From Burkholderiaceae bacterium 16 (GTDB taxonomy: Bacteria; Pseudomonadota; Gammaproteobacteria; Burkholderiales; Burkholderiaceae): DNA of 64,000 nucleotides. The notes beneath the pieces were generated by a model that was given only the letters and a program-made list of their open reading frames with translations, was not told where the DNA came from and ran no database searches. Below are positions 35,506 through 46,581 of the stretch, one piece after another; within the stretch, counting starts at the first letter, position 1, and each line of letters begins with the position of its first letter. A program made the translations under genes and the position numbers. Where the stretch lies: positions 1 to 64,000 of the forward strand of contig JYOD01000100.1 in the NCBI GenBank assembly GCA_000955785.1, in the 5' to 3' direction.

Positions 35506-35762
35506 ATCGTGGCAATCCGGTCCCTGATGTCGCTCAGTTCCGGGCTGCCAATCGGCATTTTCGGCATGGCACATTCCAAGTGCCAACGAATGAACTGGGT
35601 GACGACCTGCAGGCGCTGCGCTACGGTAGTTGGCGAGACGACGAGCTAGCGCATGCCGCACGGTCACCACATGGAGTCGGGCGTGCATAGGTTTCCCCTC
35701 GGCCGATGCGTCCGAATCACCATAGGTGGTGTCTGCGACTTTTCCGTGTCGCGAACTGGCAA
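35506..35762. other. Gene-free stretch before the arsenic operon
   Basis: Short open frames exist on both strands here, but none has a ribosome site together with protein-like composition. The stretch is less GC-rich than its surroundings and could hold decayed sequence. I see nothing else in it. Confidence 0.4.
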
Positions 35763-35803
35763 TTGCAACAATTCCATGATTCGACTATAGTCGAATCATG
35801 GAA
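35763..35803 (+). promoter_or_regulatory. arsR promoter and 32-bp perfect palindrome operator
   Basis: A -35 TTGCAA (35763-35768), a 16-base spacer and a -10 TATAGT (35785-35790) precede arsR. A perfect 32-bp palindrome (35772-35803; half-site TTCCATGATTCGACTA) covers the -10 and the start codon ATG (35798). The predicted transcript start is at or within a base or two of that A, so the arsR mRNA is probably leaderless, and ArsR bound to the palindrome would block the promoter. Confidence 0.7.
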
Positions 35804-36127
35804 ACCGATAACGCCCTCGAAGCGCTCTCCGCACTTGCTCACGCCATCCGTCTGGCCGTGTTCCGCCTACTCGTGCAGGCGGGGCCTGAAGGCCTGCCGG
35901 CGGGCCGCATTGCTGAATTGATGGAGATGCCAGCCTCGTCGCTGTCGTTCCACCTCAAGGAATTGCACCGGGCCGGCCTGCTGGCAAGCCGTCAGGAAGG
36001 CCGGTCGATCATCTACATGGCTCAGTTCGAGACCATGAATGCCTTGCTTGGCTACCTCACCGAGAACTGCTGCGGCGGCGCGCCGTGTTCGCCGGTGTCT
36101 TCCTGTTCCGTTGCCACGGAGTCCTGA
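35798..36127 (+). CDS. arsR: ArsR family arsenic-responsive repressor
   Basis: 109-aa winged-helix repressor. The DNA-binding helix region is ASSLSFHLKELHRAGLLASR (about residues 47-66). A C-terminal cysteine cluster, ENCCGGAPC (Cys91, Cys92, Cys97) plus Cys103, resembles the C-terminal As(III) site of the Acidithiobacillus-type ArsR rather than the ELCVCDL site of plasmid R773. The start codon is embedded in a perfect palindrome and has no ribosome site, which fits a leaderless message; the next in-frame ATG would remove half the DNA-binding domain. It heads the ars operon and is followed after 2 bases by arsI. Confidence 0.9.
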   Translation: METDNALEALSALAHAIRLAVFRLLVQAGPEGLPAGRIAELMEMPASSLSFHLKELHRAGLLASRQEGRSIIYMAQFETMNALLGYLTENCCGGAPCSPVSSCSVATES

Positions 36128-36129
36128 CC

Positions 36130-36618
36130 ATGAAGCGCTTTCACGTCCACGTCAGCGTGGCCGATCTGCCCACAAGCATCCGCTACTACACCGCGCTGTT
36201 CGACGCGGAACCGACCATCATCAGGGACGACTATGCGAAGTGGGCGCTGGAAGACCCTCGCGTGAACTTCGCCATCTCCAATCGCACCGAGAAGCACGGC
36301 GTCGACCACCTGGGTATCCAGGTGGAGACGGACGCTGAACTTGCGGAGATGCAGACGCGGCTGGCTAATGCCGACCTGCCAATGCAATCGCAGGCCGCGA
36401 CGAACTGCTGCTACGCGACCTCGAACAAGCATTGGTCTGTCGACCCGCAAGGCATCGCGTGGGAGTCCTTCCACACGCTCGGCAGTGCGCCAACGTATGG
36501 CGAATCGCGCGATCGCAGCGCTGAAGCCACCGCCTGTTGCGCGCCGGCCCAATTGAACACCGCTCCGAAGCAACCTGCCAAGACCACCCGCTGCGCGCCG
36601 GAATCCGGCTGCTGCTGA
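36130..36618 (+). CDS. arsI: ArsI-type C-As lyase (organoarsenical dioxygenase)
   Basis: 162-aa vicinal-oxygen-chelate protein. Predicted Fe(II) ligands His5, His60 and Glu112 and the vicinal pair Cys93-Cys94 (NCCYA) match the ArsI arrangement (His5, His62, Glu115, Cys96-Cys97 in the Thermomonospora enzyme). ArsI cleaves the carbon-arsenic bond of trivalent methylarsenicals and aromatic arsenicals to give As(III). The C-terminal tail has further Cys residues (ATACCAPAQ, RCAPESGCC) that could bind arsenic. It directly follows arsR. A CadI-type role in metal binding is the alternative name for the same family. Confidence 0.87.
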   Translation: MKRFHVHVSVADLPTSIRYYTALFDAEPTIIRDDYAKWALEDPRVNFAISNRTEKHGVDHLGIQVETDAELAEMQTRLANADLPMQSQAATNCCYATSNKHWSVDPQGIAWESFHTLGSAPTYGESRDRSAEATACCAPAQLNTAPKQPAKTTRCAPESGCC

Positions 36619-36687
36619 GCTTTCGCTAACAACGCCTCCGCTACCGATCCTCGGACGAGGAGGCCCCCGCTCACCCCAACAACCACT

Positions 36688-37200
36688 ATGTCCGACAAGA
36701 TCTTCAATGTCCTGGTGTTATGCACCGGCAACTCCGCCCGCAGCGTCATGGCCGAAGCGCTGTTCAATGTGCTCGGCAAAGGCCGCTTCCGCGCCTACAG
36801 TGCCGGCAGCCATCCGTCGGCCACGGTGAATCCCTTTGCCATCGAGCGTTGCCTGTCGATCGGCTACGACACTTCGGGCCTGCGCAGCAAGAGCTGGGAC
36901 GAGTTTGCCGTACCCGGCGCGCCCCAGATGGACTTCGTCATTACCGTCTGCGACCAGGCCGCCGGCGAGGTCTGCCCGGTCTGGCCTGGCACGCCCATCA
37001 CGGCGCATTGGGGCTTCATGGATCCCGCAGCCATTCAGGGCTCCGACGAAGAGAAGCGCAAGGTGTTCGACCAGGTGTTCCGCCAGATCCTGAATCGCGT
37101 GCGCCAGTTCGTGAACCTGCCATTGCACGTGCTGGACCGCAACGCCATCCAGAAGGAGACGCGCGCCATCGGCGAACAACCCGCGGAGTCAGGGAAATGA
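36688..37200 (+). CDS. arsC: Arsenate reductase, low-molecular-weight phosphatase (thioredoxin-linked) type
   Basis: 170-aa enzyme with the LMW-phosphatase P-loop CTGNSARS (residues 12-19). Cys88 and Cys96 (VCDQAAGEVCP) are candidates for the disulfide relay cysteines. It reduces arsenate to arsenite, which Acr3 then exports. It is longer than the usual 130-140 aa owing to a C-terminal extension. The last bases overlap the acr3 start (ATGA). A second, unrelated ArsC of the glutaredoxin type follows acr3, so the operon has both reductase families. Confidence 0.9.
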   Translation: MSDKIFNVLVLCTGNSARSVMAEALFNVLGKGRFRAYSAGSHPSATVNPFAIERCLSIGYDTSGLRSKSWDEFAVPGAPQMDFVITVCDQAAGEVCPVWPGTPITAHWGFMDPAAIQGSDEEKRKVFDQVFRQILNRVRQFVNLPLHVLDRNAIQKETRAIGEQPAESGK

Positions 37201-38261
37201 GCACGGCGCAACAGACGGCCGGGGCAAGGCAACCCAGTGCCATCGGCTTCTTTGAGCGCTACCTGACCGTCTGGGTTGCGCTCTGTATCGTCGCCGGCAT
37301 CCTGCTCGGCCAATGGCTGCCAGCCGTGTTCCATGCGATCGGCGCCATGCAAGTGGCGCAGGTGAACCTGCCGGTGGGCGTGCTGATCTGGATCATGATC
37401 ATTCCCATGCTGATCAAGATCGACTTCGGCGCGATGGGCCAGGTCGCGGGCCACTGGCGCGGTATCGGCGTGACGCTCTTCGTGAACTGGCTCGTGAAGC
37501 CATTCTCGATGGCATTGCTGGGGTGGATATTCGTGCGCCATCTTTTCGCGGCATGGCTGCCGGCCGACCAGCTCGACAGCTACATAGCCGGCCTGATTCT
37601 GCTGGCTGCGGCGCCTTGTACCGCGATGGTTTTCGTCTGGTCGCAGCTCTGCAAGGGCGATCCGTATTTCACGCTGTCGCAGGTGGCGCTCAACGACGCG
37701 ATCATGGTCGTGGCCTTCGCGCCTGTCGTCGGCCTGCTGCTGGGCCTTTCGTCGATCACCGTCCCGTGGGATACGCTCATCTCCTCGGTCGGGCTCTACA
37801 TCGTCATTCCGGTGCTGATCGCGCAGCTCATCCGCAAGGCGCTGCTGGCTCGCGGCGAAGCCACATACAGGCGCGTTGTCAGCGCATTGGGACCCTATTC
37901 GATCACAGCACTGCTCGCCACGCTCGTGCTGCTCTTCGGCTTCCAGGGCAATGCAATCGTCGAACAGCCCTTGATCATTCTGTTGCTGGCCGTGCCAATC
38001 CTGATCCAGGTACTGCTGAACTCCGGCCTGGCCTACCTGCTGAACCGCAAGCTCGGCGTAGCCCACTGCGTGGCTGGCCCATCGGCACTGATCGGCGCAA
38101 GCAACTTCTTCGAACTGGCCGTGGCTACCGCCATCAGCATCTTCGGCTTTCAATCCGGCGCGGCGCTCGCCACCGTCGTGGGCGTGCTGATCGAAGTGCC
38201 CGTGATGCTCTTCGTTGTGGGCGTGGTCAACCGCTCGCAGCGCTGGTACGAATCGCATTGA
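37197..38261 (+). CDS. acr3: Acr3 arsenite efflux permease
   Basis: 354-aa membrane protein of the bile acid/arsenite/riboflavin transporter superfamily with ten predicted helices. The essential Cys is in AAAPCTAMVFVWS (helix 4) and the conserved Glu in GASNFFELAVA (helix 9); LNDAIMVVAFAP is also typical. It exports As(III) using the proton-motive force. It overlaps the upstream arsC by 4 bases and is followed 9 bases later by the second arsC. Confidence 0.93.
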   Translation: MSTAQQTAGARQPSAIGFFERYLTVWVALCIVAGILLGQWLPAVFHAIGAMQVAQVNLPVGVLIWIMIIPMLIKIDFGAMGQVAGHWRGIGVTLFVNWLVKPFSMALLGWIFVRHLFAAWLPADQLDSYIAGLILLAAAPCTAMVFVWSQLCKGDPYFTLSQVALNDAIMVVAFAPVVGLLLGLSSITVPWDTLISSVGLYIVIPVLIAQLIRKALLARGEATYRRVVSALGPYSITALLATLVLLFGFQGNAIVEQPLIILLLAVPILIQVLLNSGLAYLLNRKLGVAHCVAGPSALIGASNFFELAVATAISIFGFQSGAALATVVGVLIEVPVMLFVVGVVNRSQRWYESH

Positions 38262-38270
38262 GGAACCAAT

Positions 38271-38693
38271 ATGTCCGTCACCATCTATCACAACCCCGCG
38301 TGTGGCACGTCGCGCAACACTCTGGCCATGATCCGCAATGCGGGCATCGAGCCGATCGTCATCGAATACCTGAACACGCCACCGGACCGGCAGACGTTGC
38401 AGGCGATGATCCGCGATGCTGGCCTTACCGTGCGCGAAGCTGTCCGCGAGAAGGGCACGCCCTACGCCGAACTGGGCCTCTCCCATCCGGCGCTGACCGA
38501 TGACCAGTTGCTCGATGCCATGCTGGCCCATCCTATCCTGATCAACCGGCCCTTCGTCGTCACGGAGCTTGGCGTGCGGCTGTGCCGGCCGTCGGAAGTC
38601 GTGCTCGACATCTTGTCTTCGCCTCAGCAAGGCGCGTTCTCCAAGGAGGACGGTGAGGTCGTGATCGATGCGCAAGGACGGAATGTCCAATGA
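38271..38693 (+). CDS. arsC: Arsenate reductase, glutaredoxin-dependent (R773) type
   Basis: 140-aa ArsC with the catalytic Cys11 in IYHNPACGTSRNTL and the conserved Arg residues of REKGTPYAEL and LINRPFVVTELGVRLCRP. This family uses glutathione and glutaredoxin, unlike the LMW-phosphatase ArsC two genes upstream. Its stop overlaps the arsH start by 4 bases. Confidence 0.93.
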   Translation: MSVTIYHNPACGTSRNTLAMIRNAGIEPIVIEYLNTPPDRQTLQAMIRDAGLTVREAVREKGTPYAELGLSHPALTDDQLLDAMLAHPILINRPFVVTELGVRLCRPSEVVLDILSSPQQGAFSKEDGEVVIDAQGRNVQ

Positions 38694-39454
38694 GCACGGA
38701 CTTGCCCAACATCGTGTCCGCTGTGCTCGACACTCCGGACCTGCACAAGCTGGAACCCGCACGCATCAGCACCCATCCGCCCCGGATCCTGCTGCTCTAC
38801 GGTTCGCTGCGCGAGACGTCGTACAGCCGCCTGCTCGTGCAGGAAGCCGAACGGATTCTGCAGCATTTTGGCGCGGAGACCCGCGTGTTCGACCCACATG
38901 GCCTGCCCATGGCGGACAGCGTGCCGGCGGATCATCCGAAGGTGGTCGAACTGCGCAAGCTCTCGGAGTGGTCGGAGGGTCAGGTGTGGTGCAGTCCCGA
39001 ACGCCACGGCACGCTGACTGCCGTCTTCAAGAACCAGATTGACTGGCTGCCGTTGGAGATGGGCGGGATTCGGCCCACACAGGGGCGTACGCTGGCGGTG
39101 ATGCAGGTCTGCGGCGGCTCTCAGTCGTTCAACGCCGTCAACGCGCTGCGCGTGCTGGGGCGCTGGATGCGAATGGTGACGATCCCTAACCAGTCTTCAG
39201 TCGCCAAGGCGTACCAGGAATTCGACGCCAACGGCCGCATGAAACCGTCTTCCTACTACGACCGCCTGGTCGATGTCATGGAGGAACTCTACAAGTTCAC
39301 GCTGTTGGTTCGCGATCGCAGCGACTACCTGACGGACCGGTACAGCGAGCGCAAGGAAGCAGCGCCGGCTATTGCCGCCACGCTCGCGGCGGCAGCAATG
39401 AGTCATGAGAAGGACGCTCAGGTCAGCGATACCGATAGCGGCGAAGTCGAATAA
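38690..39454 (+). CDS. arsH: ArsH NADPH-dependent FMN oxidoreductase
   Basis: 254-aa flavodoxin-fold protein. LLYGSLRETSYSRLLVQEA is the FMN phosphate-binding loop typical of ArsH, and SPERHGTLTAVFKNQIDWLP with GRTLAVMQVCGGSQSFN are further family blocks. ArsH oxidises trivalent organoarsenicals to less toxic pentavalent forms and reduces flavins and quinones. It complements ArsI, since both act on methylated arsenicals. Confidence 0.92.
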   Translation: MSTDLPNIVSAVLDTPDLHKLEPARISTHPPRILLLYGSLRETSYSRLLVQEAERILQHFGAETRVFDPHGLPMADSVPADHPKVVELRKLSEWSEGQVWCSPERHGTLTAVFKNQIDWLPLEMGGIRPTQGRTLAVMQVCGGSQSFNAVNALRVLGRWMRMVTIPNQSSVAKAYQEFDANGRMKPSSYYDRLVDVMEELYKFTLLVRDRSDYLTDRYSERKEAAPAIAATLAAAAMSHEKDAQVSDTDSGEVE

Positions 39455-39466
39455 TCAACGAACGGG

Positions 39467-40654
39467 ATGGCCATGGAGCCAACAAGTAGTGTGATCGCCA
39501 GGCTGGGCATTGCCCAGACAATGGCATGGGGTTCAACCTACTATCTGCCAGCCATGCTGGCCACGCCCATGGCCCGAGATCTCGGCGTATCACCGCCCAC
39601 GATCTTCGCGGCATTCAGCGCGGCGCTCATCGTGTCGGCGTTGATCGGTCCTTCCACCGGGAGGATGATCGACCGCACCGGCGGACGCATGGTGTTAGCC
39701 GCTACCAGCGTCATTTTTGCTATTGGGCTGGCGGGACTTGGCATCGCCCATGGCGTCATGGGACTCTTCGCCGCCTGGCTCATACTCGGTATCGGCATGG
39801 GCGCAGGCCTCTACGAAGCTGCCTTCGCCACGCTCGTTGCGCTGTATGGCAATCGTTCGCGCGGCGCGATCACTGGCATCACCCTGATAGCGGGCTTCGC
39901 CAGCACCATTGGCTGGCCACTGTCGACGTTCATGGAATCGCACATCGGATGGCGCGGCGCCTGCCTTGCCTGGGCCGCGCTTCATGCGACCTTGGGGCTG
40001 GCACTCAATCTCAGCATGCCACGCAGTACGGTCGTTGGCGTATCACCCGTCAAAGCGGCTTCGTCACAACCTCTCGACGACGAGGCGCCGTCTCAGCGAC
40101 TTGCCTCATTCGCGCTCGCCTTTGTTTTCGCCGCCACCTGGTTCATCAGTACGGCCATGGCGGCTCACCTGCCACGATTGCTTCAGGCCGGCGGTGCCAC
40201 GCTGGCCACAGCAGTGATGGTTGGCGCCATGATCGGCCCCGCGCAGGTCGGCGCACGGATTCTCGAATTTGGACTGCTGCGCAAGATTCATCCGCTGCTG
40301 TCTGCCCGCATCGCCGCCGCTCTTCACCCCCTCGGCGCCATTGCATTCGGCCTATTCGGCGCGCCCGCTGCTGCCCTGTTCGGCGTTTTGCATGGTGCGG
40401 GCAATGGCATTCTGACGATCGCCAAGGGCACGCTGCCGTTGGTGATTTTCGGCCCGAGCGGCTACGGCCATCGCCAGGGTGTCCTCATGGTCCCGGCGCG
40501 GATCGCCCAAGCGCTGGCGCCGTGGCTTTTCGGCATTTGCCTTGACGCATTCGGCGTCGGGGCTCTGTGGCTGTCATCGGGGCTCGGCGTCGCAGCCGTT
40601 GTCATGCTGATGATGCTCGGCCAGGTCAAGCAGCCTCGTGCCAGCTTTTCGTGA
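39467..40654 (+). CDS. MFS transporter at the end of the ars operon
   Basis: 395-aa protein with twelve predicted membrane helices. The cytoplasmic loop GRMIDRTGGRMVLA is the MFS A-like motif. It starts 12 bases after arsH (ATG at 39467, or a second ATG 6 bases later) and is likely co-transcribed. MFS proteins in ars operons include ArsK and ArsJ; ArsJ is normally paired with a GAPDH gene, absent here, so an ArsK-like efflux of trivalent arsenicals is the better guess. The exact substrate is open. Confidence 0.75.
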   Translation: MAMEPTSSVIARLGIAQTMAWGSTYYLPAMLATPMARDLGVSPPTIFAAFSAALIVSALIGPSTGRMIDRTGGRMVLAATSVIFAIGLAGLGIAHGVMGLFAAWLILGIGMGAGLYEAAFATLVALYGNRSRGAITGITLIAGFASTIGWPLSTFMESHIGWRGACLAWAALHATLGLALNLSMPRSTVVGVSPVKAASSQPLDDEAPSQRLASFALAFVFAATWFISTAMAAHLPRLLQAGGATLATAVMVGAMIGPAQVGARILEFGLLRKIHPLLSARIAAALHPLGAIAFGLFGAPAAALFGVLHGAGNGILTIAKGTLPLVIFGPSGYGHRQGVLMVPARIAQALAPWLFGICLDAFGVGALWLSSGLGVAAVVMLMMLGQVKQPRASFS

Positions 40655-40762
40655 CCTGCCGCCCGAAAGTTGACAGAACGCCTTACTGACAAAGATCTTG
40701 TCCGCTTGCACTAACGGCATCTCGAATCTTTCCACACCCCCACCGCCCATAAGATGCTGATC

Positions 40763-40794
40763 CAAAAGAAAAAACCCCGCTTGTAGGCGGGGTT
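40763..40794 (-). terminator. Rho-independent terminator of ssb
   Basis: AACCCCGC / GCGGGGTT (8-bp perfect stem, 6-base loop, 40773-40794). Read on the minus strand it is followed by TTTTTTCTTTT, a strong T-tract, 28 bases after the ssb stop. Confidence 0.9.
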
Positions 40795-40822
40795 GATCTT
40801 TACAGGTTCTGATTACACAAGC

Positions 40823-41332
40823 TCAGAACGGAATATCGTCGTCCATATCCTCAAACCCGTTCGACGGCGCCTGCTGCGGACGGCGCGCAGCGCCACCCTG
40901 CTGGCCACCGGCCGCCTGGCCGCCACCGCTGCGCGCACCACCACCGTAGCCGCCACCGCCCATGTCGTCGCCACCGCGGTCACCGCCGCCCATGCCCTGG
41001 CGCGAGCCCAGCATCTGCATTTGCTCAGCGACGATCTCGGTGCTGTACTTTTCAACGCCGGACTGGTCGGTCCACTTGCGGGTGCGGATGCGGCCTTCGA
41101 TATAGACCTGCGAGCCCTTGCGCAGGTACTGGCCGGCGATCTCGGCCAGCTTGCCGAAGAAGGCGATGCGGTGCCACTCGGTGGCTTCCTTCATTTCGCC
41201 GCTGGTCTTGTCCTTGTAGCGGTCGGTGGTCGCCAGGCGGATGTTGCTCACGGCGTCGCCGCTGGGCAGGTAGCGGGTTTCGGGGTCCGCGCCCAGGTTG
41301 CCGACGAGGATGACTTTGTTGATCGATGCCAT
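40823..41332 (-). CDS. ssb: Single-stranded DNA-binding protein
   Basis: 169-aa SSB. The OB fold occupies residues 1-110 (MASINKVILVGNLGADPETR, then WHRIAFFGKLAEIAGQYLRKG and YIEGRIRTRKW). A Gly-rich linker (GGGDRGGDDMGGGGYGGG) leads to the acidic protein-interaction tip DMDDDIPF. ATG 41332 is chosen for the conserved MASINK start, with GGGAGAAC upstream; the longer open frame is ignored. It coats single-stranded DNA in replication and repair. It is transcribed with, or after, the MFS gene upstream and has its own terminator. Confidence 0.96.
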   Translation of the reverse strand: MASINKVILVGNLGADPETRYLPSGDAVSNIRLATTDRYKDKTSGEMKEATEWHRIAFFGKLAEIAGQYLRKGSQVYIEGRIRTRKWTDQSGVEKYSTEIVAEQMQMLGSRQGMGGGDRGGDDMGGGGYGGGARSGGGQAAGGQQGGAARRPQQAPSNGFEDMDDDIPF

Positions 41333-41524
41333 GTGAATGTTCTCCCAGGGCCACGCCCTCTGCTGCAAGCGGCGTGGCAATGCCTTGACTGATGCGTAAA
41401 CGAATAACGCGCCCCCGGCCAAGAAGTCGGACGCGCGGTCATGCTAGTGCCTATTTGCGGCCAAAAGCTTTACGAAGTGATGCGGCCGACCCTTTCGGGC
41501 CGGTCGCCACGCTGGCCGCCAACT

Positions 41525-42781
41525 TCAGGCGGCGACGGCCGGGGAACTGCTCTTCCGGGCCGGCGGCGACTTCATGTTCCAGGCGATTATAAGCCAGAGC
41601 AGCAGTACCACGGCACAGCCGAGGAAGACCGCACCGCGGCCTTCGTGCTTGAGCAGCCAGCCACCGACCGCACCGCCCAGGAACAGGCCCATCGCCTGCG
41701 TGGTGTTGTAAACGCCAAGCGCCGCCCCGCGCGCGGCGGCGGCATAGCGCGACACCAGCGAAGGCTGCATGGCTTCCAGCACGTTGAATGCCACGAAGAA
41801 CAGCAGCAGCACGCCTACGATTCCCCACAAACCGTGCACGGCGGCGAACATCAACTGTACCGCGGTCATCAATCCAACCGCGCCGAGCAGCACCGGGCGC
41901 ACCTTGCCGTAGCGCTCGGCGGCCATCATCGGCCCGAGCATCAGCACGAACGAGACCAGCACCACCGGCAGGTAGACCTTCCAGTGCTGATCCAGCGGCA
42001 TGCCGGCGTCGCTGAGCATGGCCGGCACGACCATGAACATGGCCACCTGCGACGCGTGCAAGGCCAGCACACCGACGTTCAGGCGGATCAGGTCCGCATT
42101 GAGCAGCACGGCGCGGAACGGCAGCCGCACGGGATGGGGCGGCGGCGGCGTGGGCACCAGGAACAGCGTCACCAGGATCGCGATCACGCCCAGCACCGAC
42201 ATCAGCGTGAAGATGCCCGGCATGCCGATGCTGTGCAGCAGCGGCGAGGCAATCACCAGCGACAGCGCGAAGGTCAGGCCGATGCTGCCTCCCACCATGG
42301 CCATAGCCTTGGTGCGGTGCTGCTCGCGGGTGAGATCTGCGATGCAGGCGGTAATGGCGGCGGAGATCGCGCCCATACCCTGCAGCGAACGGCCGAGGAT
42401 GATGCCGGTGAGCGTGTCCGAACCGGCCGCCACCAGGCCACCGGCGATGAACAGCAGCAGGCCCGCCACCATCACCGGCTTGCGGCCGACGCGGTCGGAC
42501 AGCCAGCCCAGCGGAATGTGCAGAAAAGCTTGCATTAGGCCGTAGATGCCCATGGCCAGGCCCACGCGCTGGGCGTCGTGCCCGTCGGGCAGGCCGCTGG
42601 CGTATTCGGCGAAGACGGGCAGGATCAGGAACAGGCCCAGCATGCGCAGCGCAAAGATACTGGCCAGCGAGATGCTGGCCCGCAGTTCCATACGGGTCAT
42701 GCGGTCGCGCCCGGCGGCGGGCTGAACCTTGGAATCGTCGGCCTTGGCCGCATCTTGGGAGGAGCTATGGATCGACGACAT
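41525..42781 (-). CDS. MFS transporter (YajR-like) between ssb and uvrA
   Basis: 418-aa protein with twelve predicted helices. The MFS A motif is GWLSDRVGRKPVMVAG (near residue 95), and SLQGMGAISAAITACIADLT is typical of drug-efflux members. The ATG at 42781 gives a polar 27-residue N-terminus before MTRMELRASISL; ATG 42700 (Met28) is an alternative, and neither has a clear ribosome site. It is divergent from uvrA and upstream of ssb. The substrate is unknown; the position suggests only chromosomal conservation. Confidence 0.85.
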   Translation of the reverse strand: MSSIHSSSQDAAKADDSKVQPAAGRDRMTRMELRASISLASIFALRMLGLFLILPVFAEYASGLPDGHDAQRVGLAMGIYGLMQAFLHIPLGWLSDRVGRKPVMVAGLLLFIAGGLVAAGSDTLTGIILGRSLQGMGAISAAITACIADLTREQHRTKAMAMVGGSIGLTFALSLVIASPLLHSIGMPGIFTLMSVLGVIAILVTLFLVPTPPPPHPVRLPFRAVLLNADLIRLNVGVLALHASQVAMFMVVPAMLSDAGMPLDQHWKVYLPVVLVSFVLMLGPMMAAERYGKVRPVLLGAVGLMTAVQLMFAAVHGLWGIVGVLLLFFVAFNVLEAMQPSLVSRYAAAARGAALGVYNTTQAMGLFLGGAVGGWLLKHEGRGAVFLGCAVVLLLWLIIAWNMKSPPARKSSSPAVAA

Positions 42782-43247
42782 TGCGATCGTGGGGAGTTTC
42801 TCTGACGGATTGCCGGCTCGTGCACCGCGCACGTACCGCATCACCCCAGTGCTGACGGGGCGGCGACAACTTCGATCCATTGCCGGAGCGGAAGTTGCGG
42901 CCCCGGAAGTTGCGGCCCCTTCTGTCACCGTTGCGCCGGGCGCCCGCCAAGACAGAAGCATCCTTGCCTGACAACCCTCAGCAGCATGCCGGATGTGGGC
43001 ATTGCAGGACACGTCTGATGGCCCATGCAACCCCCGGAAACCGAAGTTCGGTATATTAACAGGTTTGCTCCGCTGCGCTTTAGGGTCCGGATCGGACGCC
43101 GCAAGCCCCGGCGCAGGCTGGCAAAGCCCGGCCTGGGGCTGGCCTGAAGCCGGCTGCAGCCCTGCTGGCATGCTTTTTTCTTGAAATTCCGTGAGACCCG
43201 GCCTGTCGACCTGACCGGCGGCCCCGCCTGGCGAAGACAATCGGTAT
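42782..43247. other. Divergent spacer MFS/uvrA with 15-bp tandem repeat
   Basis: About 465 bases without a supportable gene. GGAAGTTGCGGCCCC is repeated exactly twice in tandem (42890-42904, 42905-42919). An AT-rich island, GTATATTAACAG, lies near 43051-43062 and may belong to a promoter. No clear ribosome site precedes uvrA. Confidence 0.5.
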
Positions 43248-46112
<2,865 letters not shown>

Positions 46113-46475
46113 GTGGGTGCCGTGCGCCTGGGTACCCGCCTGATCCTTTGCGCCTGGCAATGTGCGCTGCTGCTCGGCGGCGCCATTGCCGCCAGCCCGG
46201 CCGCGGCGCAGGCGACCGTCACACCGATCGACCTGGCCGCGCCGCAGGCGCGCGCGCTCGAAGAGCCGGCCGCGCCAGCGGCATCGGCCGCACCCGCGCA
46301 AGCCGCCCGGCCAGCGGAGCCTGCCAGCGCGGCCCAGGCAGCAGGCAAGGCCGGCGGCGAGGGTTTTACCGTGTCCTTGACGACAGGCTGCGCGCTCCTG
46401 CTCGCGGCTATCGCAATCATGCTCCGGCACCTGCGAAGCCGGCGCCGCAACGGCGCGTCCCCGCCGGGCAAGTAG
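46113..46475 (+). CDS. Small membrane/exported protein of unknown function
   Basis: 120-aa product from a GTG directly after the uvrA stop. An N-terminal signal-like segment (RLILCAWQCALLLGGAIAAS, ending PAAAQA) is followed by an Ala/Pro-rich linker of about 55 residues and a C-terminal membrane helix (TTGCALLLAAIAIML) with a basic end, HLRSRRRNG. The layout suggests a signal peptide plus a C-terminal anchor. Coupling to uvrA by position is possible. No family is recognised, and a start at GTG 46122 is equally possible. Confidence 0.5.
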   Translation: MGAVRLGTRLILCAWQCALLLGGAIAASPAAAQATVTPIDLAAPQARALEEPAAPAASAAPAQAARPAEPASAAQAAGKAGGEGFTVSLTTGCALLLAAIAIMLRHLRSRRRNGASPPGK

Positions 46476-46581
46476 TCCCGCGCGGCACCTTGCATTCGAC
46501 CCTGCCCGGCCTACCATAGACTGCGAAGGGCCATTCGAAGCCGATCTGACAACTGACGCAGGCCAACGCAGGAGCACGGCC

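Noticed and set aside
35365..35688. Frames of 107 (minus) and 88 (plus) codons before arsR
   Set aside because: No ribosome site, mixed Cys/His/Pro composition and no family resemblance. The two overlap each other and a terminator-like hairpin.
35338..40800. Mobile element carrying the arsenic operon
   Set aside because: No integrase, transposase, direct repeats or tRNA attachment site seen at either edge; transfer is possible but unsupported.
43047..43062. LexA (SOS) box before uvrA (TTCG-N8-ACAG)
   Set aside because: Only one half-site matches CTGT-N8-ACAG; too weak to claim SOS control.
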